A DNA stretch of 50,400 bases from Chara braunii (taxonomy: Eukaryota; Streptophyta; Charophyceae; Charales; Characeae): NCBI GenBank assembly GCA_003427395.1, contig BFEA01000101.1, positions 669,755-720,154 on the forward strand, given 5' to 3'. The position numbers and the translations under genes were made by a program. The first letter of the stretch is position 1. Every line of letters begins with the position of its first letter. Positions 21,940-35,600 of the stretch are shown piece after piece. The notes beneath the pieces were generated by a model. That model was not told the origin of the DNA. It worked only from the letters and a program-made list of their open reading frames with translations, and ran no database searches.

Positions 21940-24900
21940 ACCCTTCCAATCTCAAGCAAAACCACCTTTCTCCCAACCCCCCCCCTTGATGCAATCCTTT
22001 GTGACAATCTGCTTTCAGGCAGTCAAGAAACTGAAACTGTCATTACACACGCATTCCTTTACTTAGTCTGAGTTGTATCCTGAAAGTCAAACTGAAAGTT
22101 AAAGTAGGGGAACAGACAACATACTCAATCAAATATAGTGACGAATACAAGTAGGATTTATACTGGGTTTATAGAAGGACATCAGGGGTTACCTCTCAGT
22201 TCTCTGCCTCCAGAACTCCTAAGTTCCGGCAGGGCTCCCGCAATCGGTGGGTTGACTCCCCACAGAGTCTCGTTGAGGTCCTACGGGTTGCAATCCCGCC
22301 TGCCGTCTTCCTCTCAGATACAAGGGGGGGTGCTCTCAGACTCGCGTGAGAGGGCCTTGTTTCTTTGATTCGCCTAAGGGCCCCGCAATGGCGGCCAAAA
22401 ATTCTGCAGCAGCTTGGTCAACTGAAGTCAAAACACCAGCTGCTGACTCCCTGGCGACAATCCGAATCACAACAATAACCCCCTTTGCATAGGTTGTCCA
22501 CTCTTCTAAGTCTCAATGCCTCTCCTCAAAGCAGTTGTTGTTGCACTGCACCTCTAAGATCAGGAAGGAGGTCTTAATCCGCCAGTCCTTGTAATAGCAC
22601 AACGGTACGCAACAGCCACTCAAGAGTAGACCGAAGAAAATGATAAGTCAACCGTACGCAGTTTGTCGCACGCACACAGTTTTTGCAGCCTTGTCCTCCA
22701 ACTGCTGCTCATTCACCCATGCCGAAGACGCAGTCCGTGGTTACCGTACTCCGACATACACTGCAGATCATGTTCTCATGGTAACAACAACCCAGCGAGT
22801 CTCTGCAGCAGCAACCCCTCCTAGCTCGCTTAGTATCGACTCGTCACTACACACCGCCGCTGTGCAGCAACCCTCAATAGCGCATGGTCCAAACCTTGCC
22901 GCAAAACACAGACTATCCTCGATATCGTAATTTTCAACTATTGCTCCTTGCTATCTCGCTCAATGAGACGACCGACGTAACATTCCATGGGTAAACCTCC
23001 AGCTCATATCAGTAGGGTGAGTGGTGCACTAACCATCAGATAAGTTTTGAATCCTGCTGCTCAATCCACCACCTTAACTGCGAAAATACACCAAGTCAGA
23101 GCGAATCTTCCGCTAACGTAAGCGTCGATGCAGCGTTTAATCCTTTACTGTTGAACACTGCCGGTTTGGCACCTCAACTCGGTTCTCGGTCCGCCCTGCA
23201 TCGGCTACGGCATGCCAAATCTCTCCCCCTCACCTGCCGGAATGCAGCATGCACCGGTACTTTCCGCTATAATACAGAAGGAGCACTCCACTAACAACGA
23301 CCAATCCGAATCCACTCCGCAGGGATGGCGTGTGCAAGCCAGTCGCGTTGCCTTAAACTTATGTTAGTTGATCCCACTACTCAAATCCTCTTAGGCAGTC
23401 GGTGAGATCTACTCCTCCCATCCCCCTCAATGCCTTGTTCATGCTCGCGCCCAGTTCATCGTAACCTTTCACTTCAGCAATGAATCTTGCTCCAAACACC
23501 GACCAGGTACAGCGACCTGCATAGTTCAATAGGCTCCTCCAGGATGGCGTTTAGCCATCGAAGAGGAGGAGGGGATTCTTCCGCCAAATTCATGAACCAG
23601 GTGCGCCTTGGTCAAGTGAGTATACTTGTCCCCGACTTATTTTCGCCTTGCTACACACTCAACATGCGAAGGGTGAATGAATTTCCCGCTAAAATGCGGG
23701 GAGATACATTCCCCCTTTTTCCCAGGCGCGGCTGAAAACCCACTCTACCGTTGATACCACGCCCTTAACCCAAAATCCACTGATGCCATCATCCTCGCAG
23801 CGGCCAAAAACGTTCGGCTAGCCGGCTAGCCGCCTCTCTCGCTCGGTTTCATCAGGAATCGAGCGAGGTTTCCATTTTCTCACGCAACCATTCCGCCATT
23901 TTCATAGCTCCGCGCGGACTCTCTTTCTTTCTAACTTCCAAAATACTAACTCTTCACTCCGGCTGACTATAGATTCGAAATCGCCCTATCCTAAAACATC
24001 AGGATAGCATCTTTCCCCGCCTAAATCCATCAAGGATTGAACGGGATATCCGTTTTTCTCATTTTTCCTCCTTCTTCGTTCCCGTCATCCTCACGCAGTC
24101 CCTACAACTCACACCTCCAGAACTAACCCTTCACTACCCAATCTAACACCGCCATCGCACTCGCGTCGCCCAAAAACCCTCGTTTAGAGCCTTACTTCAA
24201 TGAAAACGGTCAAGTAATGGCCGAGATACACCAACTTTTGTCAGACTTTAACAACTCAAACTTTGCTTACCATGCCCTTAAATCTATTAACCACCTTTCA
24301 CCCGAAGGAGGTCTCTTCCAATAGGTCTCCCAACCATCCCTCTCTTTCTAGGATGAGTTATCACGCGACCCTTTTTAAAACACCTTCCTTTTGAAGATGA
24401 GTCTTCCAATAAACGACATTACCACCTTCCTCAATCTGAAGGGGTTTCAACCATAAAACAACTCAAACTGAGAGGCCTACTTATGAGTCCTCTCCACAAA
24501 CTCAACCACGAAACAACTCAAACTAAGGGACCTGCTTATGATCCCTCTTCGCAACTCAACCATAAAACATCGGGCATGGTAAGTATTCCAGTTTCAGAGA
24601 CTCGCAAAATCCCTTAGAATTCTCACACTTCTGTCACATAACAAACTGCACTGCCTCTCCTTATACTTGGCCCTCTCATGCCTGTGAGCAGATCGCACGA
24701 GTATACCGGAGAGTAGACAATTAACATTCATTTAGTCTCACAAAATCCACACAAAATCACCATTCATCAGGATAAAACCCACACATGTGAGAGTGATTGT
24801 GATCGTCATATACAAAGAAATAGTCTCAGACAACACTCCAACTCAGACACCCTCAAGGGTATAACATCCCAACTCAAGCGAACAAATATAGTCTCGAACT

Positions 24901-25457
24901 ACTTGTATACACTTAAAGTCGAAAACTCTCAACTCAAATCGACACCAATATCACACAAAGGAATGCTCTCTCTTCCTGGCTAAAGTCTTTAAACTACAAC
25001 AGGTCCACATAGGGCATAATCGTACCCCTCACCAGTGTTCACCACCCGTTAGCGCCCCGACACAGCGGTCCGCCTGCTGCTACTCCGTACGGTCTGGCCA
25101 GGCCCGCTATCCGCCTCCTAGAAATAACACGTTGGTCCTGAGGATACCAGCTACCAGCAGGGGCCACCTTGCCCACTACAGCAGATATCGGCTCCCCCTG
25201 CTGGCAGGTACCGCTCCCGCACGTTCCCACGTTGGGGGCTTGAACACGGATGCGGCTGCTACGGAGATCCTTGAAACACTATAACGGGGTACTTCGGCGC
25301 AATCCCGAAAATTGTTTGTGGCTGCGCTCCATGCCACCCTGCGAATACACCACACCGCCGCGCGACCTCATCGGACCCGAAACGTGGGTCATATACATGA
25401 CCGTGTCGTGGTGGCCATTAAACCCGGCGATGGTCCGGGTCAACAGCACGCTGGAGC
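21940..25457. other. No recognised gene; decayed repeats
   Basis: No domain or RNA gene could be supported. The stretch 24290-24940 parallels 5480-5780 and 7520-7650 (see the 4.4-9.1 kb entry). The remaining sequence holds only short frames without motifs. Confidence 0.5.
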
Positions 25458-26048
25458 AAAAAAATCTACAACAGAAAAAAATTTCAAAATTAAATAATCA
25501 TTTTATAGTACAATTACATTCTAAATTCTAAATTTTTATTCCATCTTGAAAAATGTCATTACAATTTTAAAATTGTCTGTCTTACTTGAAAATTTTCATT
25601 CCAAGTATCGGGTATCTCTTCTTATTTGAATTGCATGATGGAGATGGAATGAAAGTCTNGATGAGTTCATGAAATATTTTAATTGGACTGTCATTCTATG
25701 TAAGGATTTTTAGTCATAAATGAGTTAATCCAATTTAAATTAGTAGGTATTTGTTATAGTATAATGAAAGTTTAATTAAGACATTTCNTAAATTAGTAGG
25801 TATTTGTTATAGTATAATGAAAGTTTAATTAAGACATTTCATAAACTCATTCAGACTTTCATTCCATCTTTGATCAAATAGATGTAGTTGGAANGGAAAA
25901 CTCATATTTAGACTTGAACTCATCAAATAAAACTGGAAATTTTAGAAATGAACAACATTGGAATGATAATTTATAAATATGAAATTCTTTTTTTGAATTG
26001 AATGTTTTTTCAACTTTCATTTCTCGTGGGAATTTTTCTGTTGTAAAA
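25458..26048. mobile_element. AT-rich ~590-bp inverted-repeat element (MITE-like)
   Basis: The ends tctacaacagaaaaaaattt (25466-25485) and, inverted, aatttttctgttgtaaaa (26030-26048) face each other. Inside, gatggaatgaaagtct ... gagttcatgaaa (25642-25673) is inverted at about 25840-25870. A 52-bp unit (taaattagtaggtatttgtt ...) is present twice, 25736-25787 and 25789-25840, separated only by an N. Single N bases at 25659, 25788 and 25894 make the centre doubtful. Composition is much more AT-rich than both flanks. Confidence 0.7.
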
Positions 26049-26489
26049 TAAGATAAATAAATAACTAAATGGATAAACAAAAATACGGCGTAAAAAGAAA
26101 TACTTAGAAAGTGTCACCACCAATCGGACGCCGCGGACGACAAGACCGAGGGGGATATCCCTGCCAGACCCTTAACCCCTCGCTCCGTCCGCGCCACTCT
26201 GATCCTCGCGTCGTCGCCGCTCAACCTCGTTCCTCGAATCTCCTCGCCGAAAGTCCGACGTCGTAACCGCTAGCGCTAGGCCCAAGTTTGGGTTTTGGCT
26301 CTGACAAACGCCTAAATAAACGGACATTGCGCGACACGCGGGCCTACCGAAGACGCATCAAAACCTCCCTGTTGTCGATGTCGTTCTCCCGTACGTACAC
26401 ATAGGCCACAAGCAAGCACATTAATCAGCGAGACATAATCTCTTTAACCCCTGTTTAATCAGAAACAAAAACTCCGGCCGGCGATCACG

Positions 26490-26706
26490 CCGGCTCCTCG
26501 ATAATCAACAATTAAAAAGATCACGCACGCCTCAAGTCTGCGCGCCCACCCACTCTTTATCCTAGTCAACCATCAGCCGCATAGACAACGAACCCTGTCG
26601 CGACTCGCGCGGTATATTTAATTTTTAAACCAAAGTTATTTTCTGCCACTTGCAAAACCAGGGCGGATACCCTTGTAAGGGTCTTCGCACCGACAACGGT
26701 CTATGG
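26490..26706 (+). repeat. Dispersed repeat block R2, copy 2
   Basis: Second copy of 4198-4375, containing ctgccacttgcaaaaccagg and ggatacccttgtaagggtct. Confidence 0.8.
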
Positions 26707-27025
26707 TGATGGTGGATATGACGATTTTCGGATTGACGCTGGCATGAGATGAACGGTGACGGGTTTCTCTCGTCCTTGCTCTGGGCACGTTCTTTTGGTA
26801 CGGTGCGCTGAGATGTGAGTGGCGGGTAGTGGCGGTGAGAGAGGTATGATGGTGCTGTAAGTCGCGACTGGTGATGGGAACTGAAATGCGCGATGATGGA
26901 CGTAGGCATGGCGGGATGATGGTGAGATCAGGGCAGCGACCTACATCGGTCTACGGTGATTGCGGCTATGGCGATTTTTGGATTGATGATGACATGAGAT
27001 GAAGGGTGACGGTTTCTCTCGGTTT
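26697..27025 (+). repeat. Block R3 copy 2 inside a ~246-bp tandem duplication
   Basis: cggtctatggtgatggtgga at about 26697 recurs as cggtctacggtgattgcggc at about 26943. Both are followed by atgacatgagatgaa/gctggcatgagatgaa and ggtgacgg(g)tttctctcg. Block R3 (gtggcgggtagtggcggtga) lies between. Confidence 0.8.
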
Positions 27026-27029
27026 CGCT

Positions 27030-28500
27030 CTCTGTGCTGTTCTGGACGTGGAGCTTGTGAGAGGGCGAGGTAAATTGGAGCTTCCTGGTATAGATGAGCG
27101 TTATAATATGCAATAAGACGATAAGATTATATGGGCGTTGCAGTCACGTCAAGTCTCCCCCCTTCCTTAGTAGGGTAGTAATGGTATGGATGCTCGAACC
27201 CCCTGTAGCGACTCACCAACAGGTTTGGTGAGGAGACGCCGCACTATCGTTGGACTTTGACAATGGTCGTTATGTCTTCGGTGCTAGTGTTGCTCCCAGC
27301 CTTAGAGGCTAGCAGTGGGAGGAGGGGTGTTACTTCTCCCCCGAAGATAGAGGGGTAGGGTTTGAGGAGGATAAGGTAAGTGGGTGGATTGAGGAAGTAG
27401 GGCAGGAGGATGGGCTTGATCTCCTTTTGCGTTTGTGTATGTCGTTTGGCCACCTTTCCTGAACTGTACTTTCATAAAGAGTTAGAATCCCTCTATGATA
27501 CGTTTCTTACTTTCCTTTGATAGAAAAATGTTCAAACTCCCATAGTTTTTCAAAGTTTTGTGTTTCAATAGCGTCTGATAGTATTTCTTGTTTTGGTTCT
27601 TTCATGATAAGTCGGCTTGACTTTGCACTACTTGTTTGTCTCTTCTATATCGTAATCCTTGATGATGACGATCTAAATTGGTGTTTCTGATTGGGTGTAT
27701 TACTCGTGTGTTTGTTCTATGTTGTAATTCTTGATACATTCAATAATGACGATCCGATTCAGTGTTTTCTATTTGGTGTTTCCATCAGATGAAAACAACT
27801 TCTTAAACCAATACATGCCATACATTTTTGTTAAACGATTCTCAAACCGTGGTTTGGGAATCTGATTCGAAAATCCGTTATGAATATCTAAACCTGAATT
27901 TCATATAATTCTCGTGAATTTGGCCATTGAGTAACTTTTTGTAATCATTGATCTTATTTTTGGTCTGGATTGGAATTCTGATATTCGTTAGTCTTAAAAC
28001 TTTAGATGATTTTGCAATTTCGTTTCTGATCTCCGATGCCTAAAGTAGGCTTCTCAAAGTATTTCAAAAAACCTATGTTTGTTAACCTCAATACCGTGTG
28101 GTAAAATTTGATTTGGATGGCCTTTATCTGTTTGCTAATCTCAACCTCCTGGTCCTGAGTGGTATAATTTGAGGCTTGCTGTGCGTATCTGTGGGGTCTT
28201 CCTTGAGGGTTGGAGCCTCCCCCCGTAAGGGTTTCACAAGGTGGGAGGTGTTATTATTGAAGGGGGGAGGCGGTATTGGGGGATTGTCGTCTCTTAGCCA
28301 GACTGATTTAGGGACGGATCAGTACTGGCGGGTGAGGAGAAAAGGCAAGGGGGTGGCTGCTTATGGCAGAGTGTTAGGGTTTTGTTTTTTTAGGGAAGGA
28401 GTAACTTCGATGGCTACACAGTGAGCCGAAAGGGGGGGAAGCTAGAATAGATGGAAGGAAGGCAATAAAGGGATTTTCAACAGAAAAAGGTTTATTGTTA
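27030..28500. other. No recognised gene
   Basis: I see no supported coding region or structured RNA. From about 28160 the sequence becomes G-rich and leads into the monomer repeats. Confidence 0.5.
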
Positions 28501-28528
28501 GGGTAGGTAGGTTAGAAAGACGAGGTTG

Positions 28529-29255
28529 GGACGACACAGGCCGGTGCTGGAGCATCTGCTCTGTAACCTAGGGGGAGCTTGAGGCTGGTGAAGTTATGTC
28601 GAGGGAGGCATAACCTGATCGTCCGACGTAGTTGGCGCCGGGGTATTGACCTTGTAACCTGCTTAGGGTTTGCCGCTAAGGGAATTGTCGAGGAAGGAAG
28701 GCACTTCCCGTCCGTCAGAGCTAGGTTGATCGGTATTGGGGAGGGTTGTGGTGCCCTGCTATCCTAGCAAAAGGGGGTATGAGATCAAGTGAGTTCTGGT
28801 ACGAGGACTGAAAGCCCGGAACGACGTCCCATCTATTGGAAGGGGGAATCTAGGATTGTAGGTAGTTTTAGTCTCGCCCCCCGGTTCGTTTATTTTTCTA
28901 AAAGTTTTTTGAATGTTCCTAAAAGAGTTAGGTGCTTAGTGGTCCTAGGACTGTTTTTTAGGACATTGGGATCCCTACTAACTCATCTTAGGTGACTTCA
29001 ATGCTGTTATACTCAGTGATTTGTGGTTGTTCGATGTGAGAACAACGCTGACCGGTGCTGGGGTGTTGCCCTGTAACCTGCGATGCAAGAGCGTGAGGTC
29101 TGGTAGAGAGATCTGGGGAGGTTTTGGGGTGGGCCTTCCACGGGACAACCAAGGGTTTCTGCCGGGACGACGCCGGTCGGAGCTGGGGTGAGTTGCGTTG
29201 CCCTGTGACCCAGCAGAAAGTGGGGGTGTGAGACCTAGAAGAGATCGGCAGGGAG
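28529..29255 (+). repeat. Diverged repeated monomers (about five)
   Basis: A motif of the form gacgac-N-ggccggtgctggggt-N-tgccctgtaacct-N-gtgaggtct occurs at about 28529, 28624, 28723, 29036 and 29161, in diverged form and with uneven spacing. The array lies just 5' of the LINE insertion site; the target duplication at 29583 puts it outside that LINE. It resembles the 5'-UTR monomers of some retrotransposons, but that is only an analogy. Confidence 0.65.
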
Positions 29256-30274
29256 TAGGACAGAGAACGTTGGAAGGGTTTGTGTAGGATGTTGAGGTTT
29301 TTGGAACAATCGTAATACCTCTGTGGCCTCCTATTCTCACTTCTCTTGAACGAAGGAAAGGTGGGAGAAGATGGTGGGTTATCACACGTCCTACCAGTGA
29401 GGGGGCTAGCTGGTAGGATGGGAGTATGGCATAGCTGCAGCAGAGATGGTGGCTCTGCTGCAGTCAGTCTTGCCGGAGTGAGGTAAAGTGGATTGATAGG
29501 GGCTTTCTGAGTCGTTTTCGAGTTTTGCTTAATCATGAAGTTGTCGTGGATGTGTCTGAAGTAGCTCCAATTCCTCCGAGCCAAAGCCGGGTAATGGGAA
29601 AAGCAGTTCAGATGCTGCTGGAGCGCAGCGCTACCGGATGCGCTAATTCGTGCGCTAATCCTGCCAGGGCCAGGCGCTGCCGAACTAAGGAGGATTAGGG
29701 TTTGGGTTAGAGAGCTGTCCGACAAGTAGCACGTCTGCTTAGCTGCTGGCGATGGAAGATGAGGAGTCGTGGCGACATGTTGTTATCAAGGCATAGTCTG
29801 AAAGTAGTGGGCACCTTGAGCCGGTCAGGGGAGGAGGCTGGGGTCAAGGGGTGCATATGCAGCTTGTCAGGTATGTAGGTTTGTGAGAGCTTGTCACCCG
29901 AAGCTCGGATTAGAGTGGTCGGGCGGCAACGCCTTGAAACTTGGAGGGAAACGGTATATACTACGGACGCTGCTTCAGCGTAGGCTCGAAGGCCTTGGTG
30001 TACGCCCCGACAGCAAGGAAGCGTGGACACACGGAGACGTTTAAAGGTGAAAGGCATATAGCAATGAGGAGGGATGAATCAAGATGAAATATCTGAAGAA
30101 CTGTAAGCGAAGGTCAACGACCAACCCCCTTTTTGGGGGAGGTATTAATTGATACTCCTTTGCCTTTCAAATTTCGTTTTCCAGTGTTAGCTCCTATTTA
30201 TAAAATCTGGGGAAGGATTACAGAGCTTCGTGATTTACTTTTGGGTTTTGTGGTTTTCACTTTGTTCTGTTGCG

Positions 30275-32460
30275 ATGGCATCCGCCCCCCCCCCCTGCGT
30301 TGTTCTCCCCACCCTCGGAGGCTGACATTGTACGGATCCATGAGGTCTTGAAGGCGTGCTTTAATGAAGGCATTCTGCCGCATAAACTCGCCCCTAGTAC
30401 AGTCACATCCGGGGAGGATTTTATGAGGGTGGTGGTGGACCTTGAGTTGTCCAAGATCCAGGCAGGCTGGATGCAGGAGCATGCAGTCTCCGTCTTCTTT
30501 GGTGAGGAATCGTCTTCGTTGTCACCGGAAGTCAAAAGCCGGCTAATTAGAATTTACGAAAACGGGTTGGGACGCTCCGGTGAAACGGGCGCCCCCCCCA
30601 AGCGAGGTCTACTTAGAAACGAAGGACGAAATTTGATAACGTACGTAGCTTCTGCCAAAGAGATTGCGACTTGGATGTTGAAGAAGAAAGAGGACCGAAT
30701 TCAATTAGAAGACAATATTGTGTACTCGGTCTCTTTCCGTCCTTGGATGACAGCAAAAGATTTGTCCATATGGAGGGATCTGATGGCACAAAACTTTTTC
30801 TGGATTCACTACATAGATGTACCAGTCACTGTGCTAGGGCTGTTAAAAAGTGTTGTGGAAGATGCTTTTGGTCCAATACTTAGGGCATCCATTCCATACA
30901 AAGATCCGCTAATCCCGGATTTGCGTGACGTCCGTTTTGACCTTGATTACTCTGCGAAACTGAAATACAAGAAGAAGTTGATCTTTGACCTGGGGGAATA
31001 TGGTGAAGTAGAAGTTTCCGTGGTCTGTGCCTCCACACCCTGGTGTTCAGCTTGTCGTCGTCACTTTCACAAGGCAATTGATGAGTGTTGCCCAGTTTAT
31101 CAGAGAAAACAGGGTAACGGTCGCGAGAAAGGCTCCTACTGTCCTTAAACAAAAGGACAAGCCCACCCAGGTAGAGAAAGATAAGGAGAAAGGACAGCTG
31201 GAAAAGGGGAAGGGGAAAGAAGGAAGAAAGGAGGGGGTAGAGGAGGAGGGGGCAGGGAAGGAGAGGGAGCAGAGGACAGAGAAGGATAAGGGTATGAAAA
31301 GGGTGATGGCTAAGAAAGGGGAGGTCAAAGAGAAGTTGAAGGACAGCGGTAAGGATGCAACAAAAGGAGGGAACCAAGTGGAGAACACAGAGAGGCAGAA
31401 AATTGTCTTTACGGAAAAAGGGAAACTTGTGGGCCAGGCTGCCCTACTCTGCAAGGACATAGATCAGTCGTCCCCATTCGTTTTTGGCAGTGGAAAACCA
31501 AAAAAGAAGAAGGGGAAGAAGCACACTAAGGGAGGAGAGGCGATAAAGGATGGGGAACCAAGCGAAAAAATTGATACCCCAGCAGAAGGCCCCTCCCCAG
31601 ATGCTCAAGAACGGGTGGAACAACCACCTTCTCATGCGGACTCTGACTCAGACTTGGAGATGCTTGAGGAAGAGACTGAGCAGGTTTTCAAGCCCCCGGG
31701 CTCAGAGGCTGGATCGGAACAGCATCAGGCGGCGGGGGGGGATAATCCCGCCCTAGACCACATGGATTTTGCGATTCCCAGCCTATTCCAGGAGGGTCAA
31801 CTGTTATTCAATCCTGAACTGATAATACAAGGTCCCAATAAGAGGATTAGGACAAATGACAATCGGGCGATCCCTACAGAGGAGAGGCTGACGGAAGGGG
31901 AGCTAGAACACAAATCAGTAGAACACAGGCAGTTGTCCCCCCCGAAGAAAAAGAGACAAGTTTCGTGGTCAGCCAATAAATCCTTAGTGGCCTCCGAACC
32001 AATGGTAACGTTGACCAAAGCGGATAAGGACAACGGTCCGATTCAGGAATTTTTGGTCCCACTTATCTGCACAGTCTCTTCTCTGAATGTCTTGGTAATG
32101 ACATTGAAGGATGCAGATGAAGCCTTGCGTGTCTCAACAATCCCTGTGCAGACAGGCCCATCAGACGAGGAAATGGTTGACCTGGCCAATGACCAGATAC
32201 TTAAAAACCTCAGGTCGTGCGTGATTTTGACAGTCCCAAGGAGAGGCCGTCATGTGGCTTCCCTCCCAGATGGCAAAAAGGTTATTTTTCATATAGCCTT
32301 TTTGGCCCTGAACACAATCTCTGACTCTCTTGTTGAATGGAGTACTTTAGGGGCCCTGTGGCTACCCCTGCAATATTTTTTTGCAAATAAACTGGATTTG
32401 ATGACATCGATTCGTCTTACCCCCGGACTTACTGCTAAGGAAGTTGCGGATTGGCTCTGA
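30275..32460 (+). pseudogene. LINE ORF1 (nucleic-acid-binding protein), two frameshifts
   Basis: The likely start is ATG at 30275 (MASAPPP...). An 11-12 base C-run then changes frame, after which the frame reads SEADIVRIHEVLKACFNEG. This first part holds a globular region and ends with a zinc-knuckle-like motif CSACRRHFHKAIDEC (about 31049-31093, CX2CX4HX5C). Between there and 31148 the frame shifts again. The rest continues to 32460 as a very Lys/Glu-rich segment (KDKEKGQLEKGKGKEGRK) and a Glu/Pro-rich segment. It ends in a hydrophobic C-terminal domain ending TPGLTAKEVADWL. ORF1 proteins of plant-type LINEs bind the element RNA. The terminal stop is TGA, and the gap to ORF2 is about 165 bp. 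Confidence 0.75.
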
Positions 32461-32626
32461 CATATTGGTGCCGCTACCAGTTTATCCACAAACCAATACA
32501 GAGCTAGAGTTTTGAAACATAGTGGTCAGTGGATAATTCCATTAGAAATTGTATCTCCCTCAGGAGTGTCCACGGCTCCACAGCTTCCTGCCCGCATCCA
32601 AACTCCCGGCGGCGCTGACTACTCTG

Positions 32627-35600
32627 ATGGTTCTACCATCTAGAGTGCGCCTGGCTAGCTGGAATGTTAAGGGACTGGGCGATACCTCCGACAGACAGAA
32701 AAGGTCAAGGCTGTCTTCCTGGGTTTTCTCAGAGAATGTACAGATTCTTTGCCTGCAGGAAACAAAATTGAACCGAGTAAAAATTCAAGAAGTCGCCGGC
32801 TGGTGGCATGGACCTCAATTTTGGTCCCCTGCTGAGGGGACCAAAGGTGGAGTTGCGATCCTAGTACATAAGGACTTAGAATGCGATATTTTGGATTACT
32901 ATGTGGATCCAGGTGGTCGGTGAGCCTGGTTAAAATTAGAGTTAGATATGGAAGAGTGGGTCATTATGTGTGTATATGCTCCTAACGCTCTAGGGGAATG
33001 AGTGACTTTCTTTTCAAATCTTACGGCCTTTATCCCCGACACAGAGAACTTGGTGATCTGTGGGGATTGGAACACGACAATGAACCCGGGCTTGGACTCA
33101 CCAGTGGCGAAACCCCTAAGACCGGATAGCATTATGATGTCAGCCTTCTTTGACTCACAGAGTCTGATTGATACATATAGAGTAATGAACCCAGAGGAAC
33201 ATGGGTTCACATGGTATGGGTCTCGCCCAGCGGACCCTTTCCCTCAGCCCTGTTGCAGGTTGGATTTTATTGTAGCAAGGGGTGTCCTTTGGGATAGATG
33301 CATTCTAACTGATTATAAAATTTCTTATTTGTCCGATCACTACCCAGTGATTGTTGACATATTGGCTAGAGATAGACTGCAGAGGGTTCGCCCACCGTTT
33401 AGGTTGAACACGAACATCCTCAATGACAAGGGCATTCCGGATTGGGTAAGAAATCAGATGGCTGCCTGGATGAACGCTAAGGAATTATTTGAATCTGAGG
33501 ATCAGTGGGCCGCAACGGGCGTTGGGATTGTCAGAGAAGCCCTGATGGTTTTCTCCAGGATGAAGGCCGCCAATAGGCGGTGGACAAAATTGAAGGTCAC
33601 TCGTGATATTGAACAGGCCGAAGCCCTGATAGACACAGATCCCTTTACAGAATATTATTGGGGTGAGCGGAGGAAAAAAACCTTGTGTCTGTTGGAGTCC
33701 CTGGAGGTGCAGAGACAGGCTGAGTGGCTCGAGTGGCTCAAAATTCGTGGGATAATAGGGTACGATCGAATGACAAAGTTAACGTTTAGATCACTTATCA
33801 TAAAACAGGCTAAACCATTAGTTAGAGAATTAGTCCATCCTTTTGATATAAAGGCAGCGGTAGCCACGGACATCCAAACAATGTATTCTTTTGCGCTGGA
33901 GTATTTTCGGGATATCGTTACTACCCGCCGCCCTTTTGACCAGTTTGACTCAGATCTCTCGGTGAGCTCCCGTTTTTGGGACAGAACGAAGTCTTGTATT
34001 AATGCTGAAACGAGAGCACGCCTGGACTCCCCACTAACACAAGGTGAACTACATACAACAATAAAGCAAATGGCCCGGGGTTGGATGATCTTCCTGTGGA
34101 GTTATTCTTGTGTACGTGGGAAGCTTTCGCCCCCTTTCTATGCCAAGTCTATAACACAACACTTGCAGTGGGCTCCCTTCCTCAGGACTGGGTGAAAGGA
34201 GTCATCTCCCTTCTTTATAAGAAGGGGGATAAGGGAGAGGTCCGAAATTATAGACCCATATCGGTTTTGAATGTTGCGTATAAAATATTGGCTAAGGCTC
34301 TAGCGTTAAGGCTCGCTGCAGAACTCCCACAGTTGGTTGGTTGGGAGCAAGGGGCCTTCGTAAAGGGTCGTTCCATCTTTGAGAATATCCTGACAACTGT
34401 ACAAGCCTTGGAGATCATTAGCTCAGAGAAAAGAGAAGTGGCCATTCTCTTGTTGGACATGGAGAAGGCCTATGATAAGGTGGGGTGGGCCTTTGTTTCT
34501 ACCACCTTTTCCAAAATGGGTTTTGGTCAGGGTTTCTCCAATTGGATAAGGGCCATGTATGCACATGCAACTTCAGTAGTAATGGTCAATGGGGTCCTTT
34601 CTGAGGAGTTTCAGCTTACTCGATCCCTGCGACAAGGTTGTCCGTTAGCGCCGCTCCTGTTTGTTCTGCAGTTAGAGGTTTTACTTTACAACATTAGTCA
34701 TAATGAGGCCATTAAGGGCCTTCAACTTTCCACCTCGTTACAGTGGAAGGAGGGCGCATTGGCTGACGATCTGACGGTTGCCTGTGGGAATACTACATCT
34801 TCCCTGACAGAGTTAAGAGTTGTCTTAGATGACTATTGTTTGTTGTCTGAAGCTTCTATAAATTGGTCGAAATCGGTTTATTTTCTTCATCCGATGTACT
34901 CACTAAAAGTAGACTGGGGCCTCAGAGTCGTTCCCACCGGTAACTCTGAAAGATTCTTGGGGATACAGGTGGCCCTTTCCAATTGCTTGAGTGTACAAGA
35001 TCAGATATTGTCCGGCAGGGTAACGGCAAGAATTCTCTCATGGGTTAGGAATTACAAACTCTCCTTGTATGGAAGAGCCTTAGTGATTTCGGCGGCAGCC
35101 TTCTCGATTCTCTGGTTTCCGCTGTCAGTCTGTTTACTGGGTAGTGAAGCATATGCGGATATTAAACGAGTGGCAGCTCGGTATTTATGGAAACCTGCGG
35201 CTGCGGAAGAACAGGGTTTTATATCGAAAGTGGCCTGGGAAGCAGTAACCCAACCTCGATCAGAAGGGGGGTTGGGTATCCTGGATCCCAGGGCACAAAA
35301 TTTGGCTCTTCTGGCTAAATGGTTAATTAAAGCTTTTTTTTTAAGACCGCTCTAAGCTCTGGATACAGCTTGCTGAGTATATCTTGGGTAGGGAGTGGTC
35401 CTTAGCCAATCAGGGTGAGGCTTGGCTATGCTGTTTGGTACCCTCCTTTTGCAACAGGAGGATTAAATCGAGAATCTGGCATGACATCCTATATGCCTGG
35501 CATAAACTACACCCAGAGCTGCTGCACATCCCTGCTTCGCGAACAGAAATTGCGAATCAACTGCTCTTTGATAATAAGTTGATTGGCCCTCTTAGAGGGA

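Noticed and set aside
28988-29725. 245-codon minus-strand frame
   Set aside because: Antisense to the monomer repeats and LINE 5' end; no domain.
31047-31460. Minus-strand frame of 137 hydrophobic residues
   Set aside because: Shadow of the Lys/Glu-rich part of LINE ORF1.
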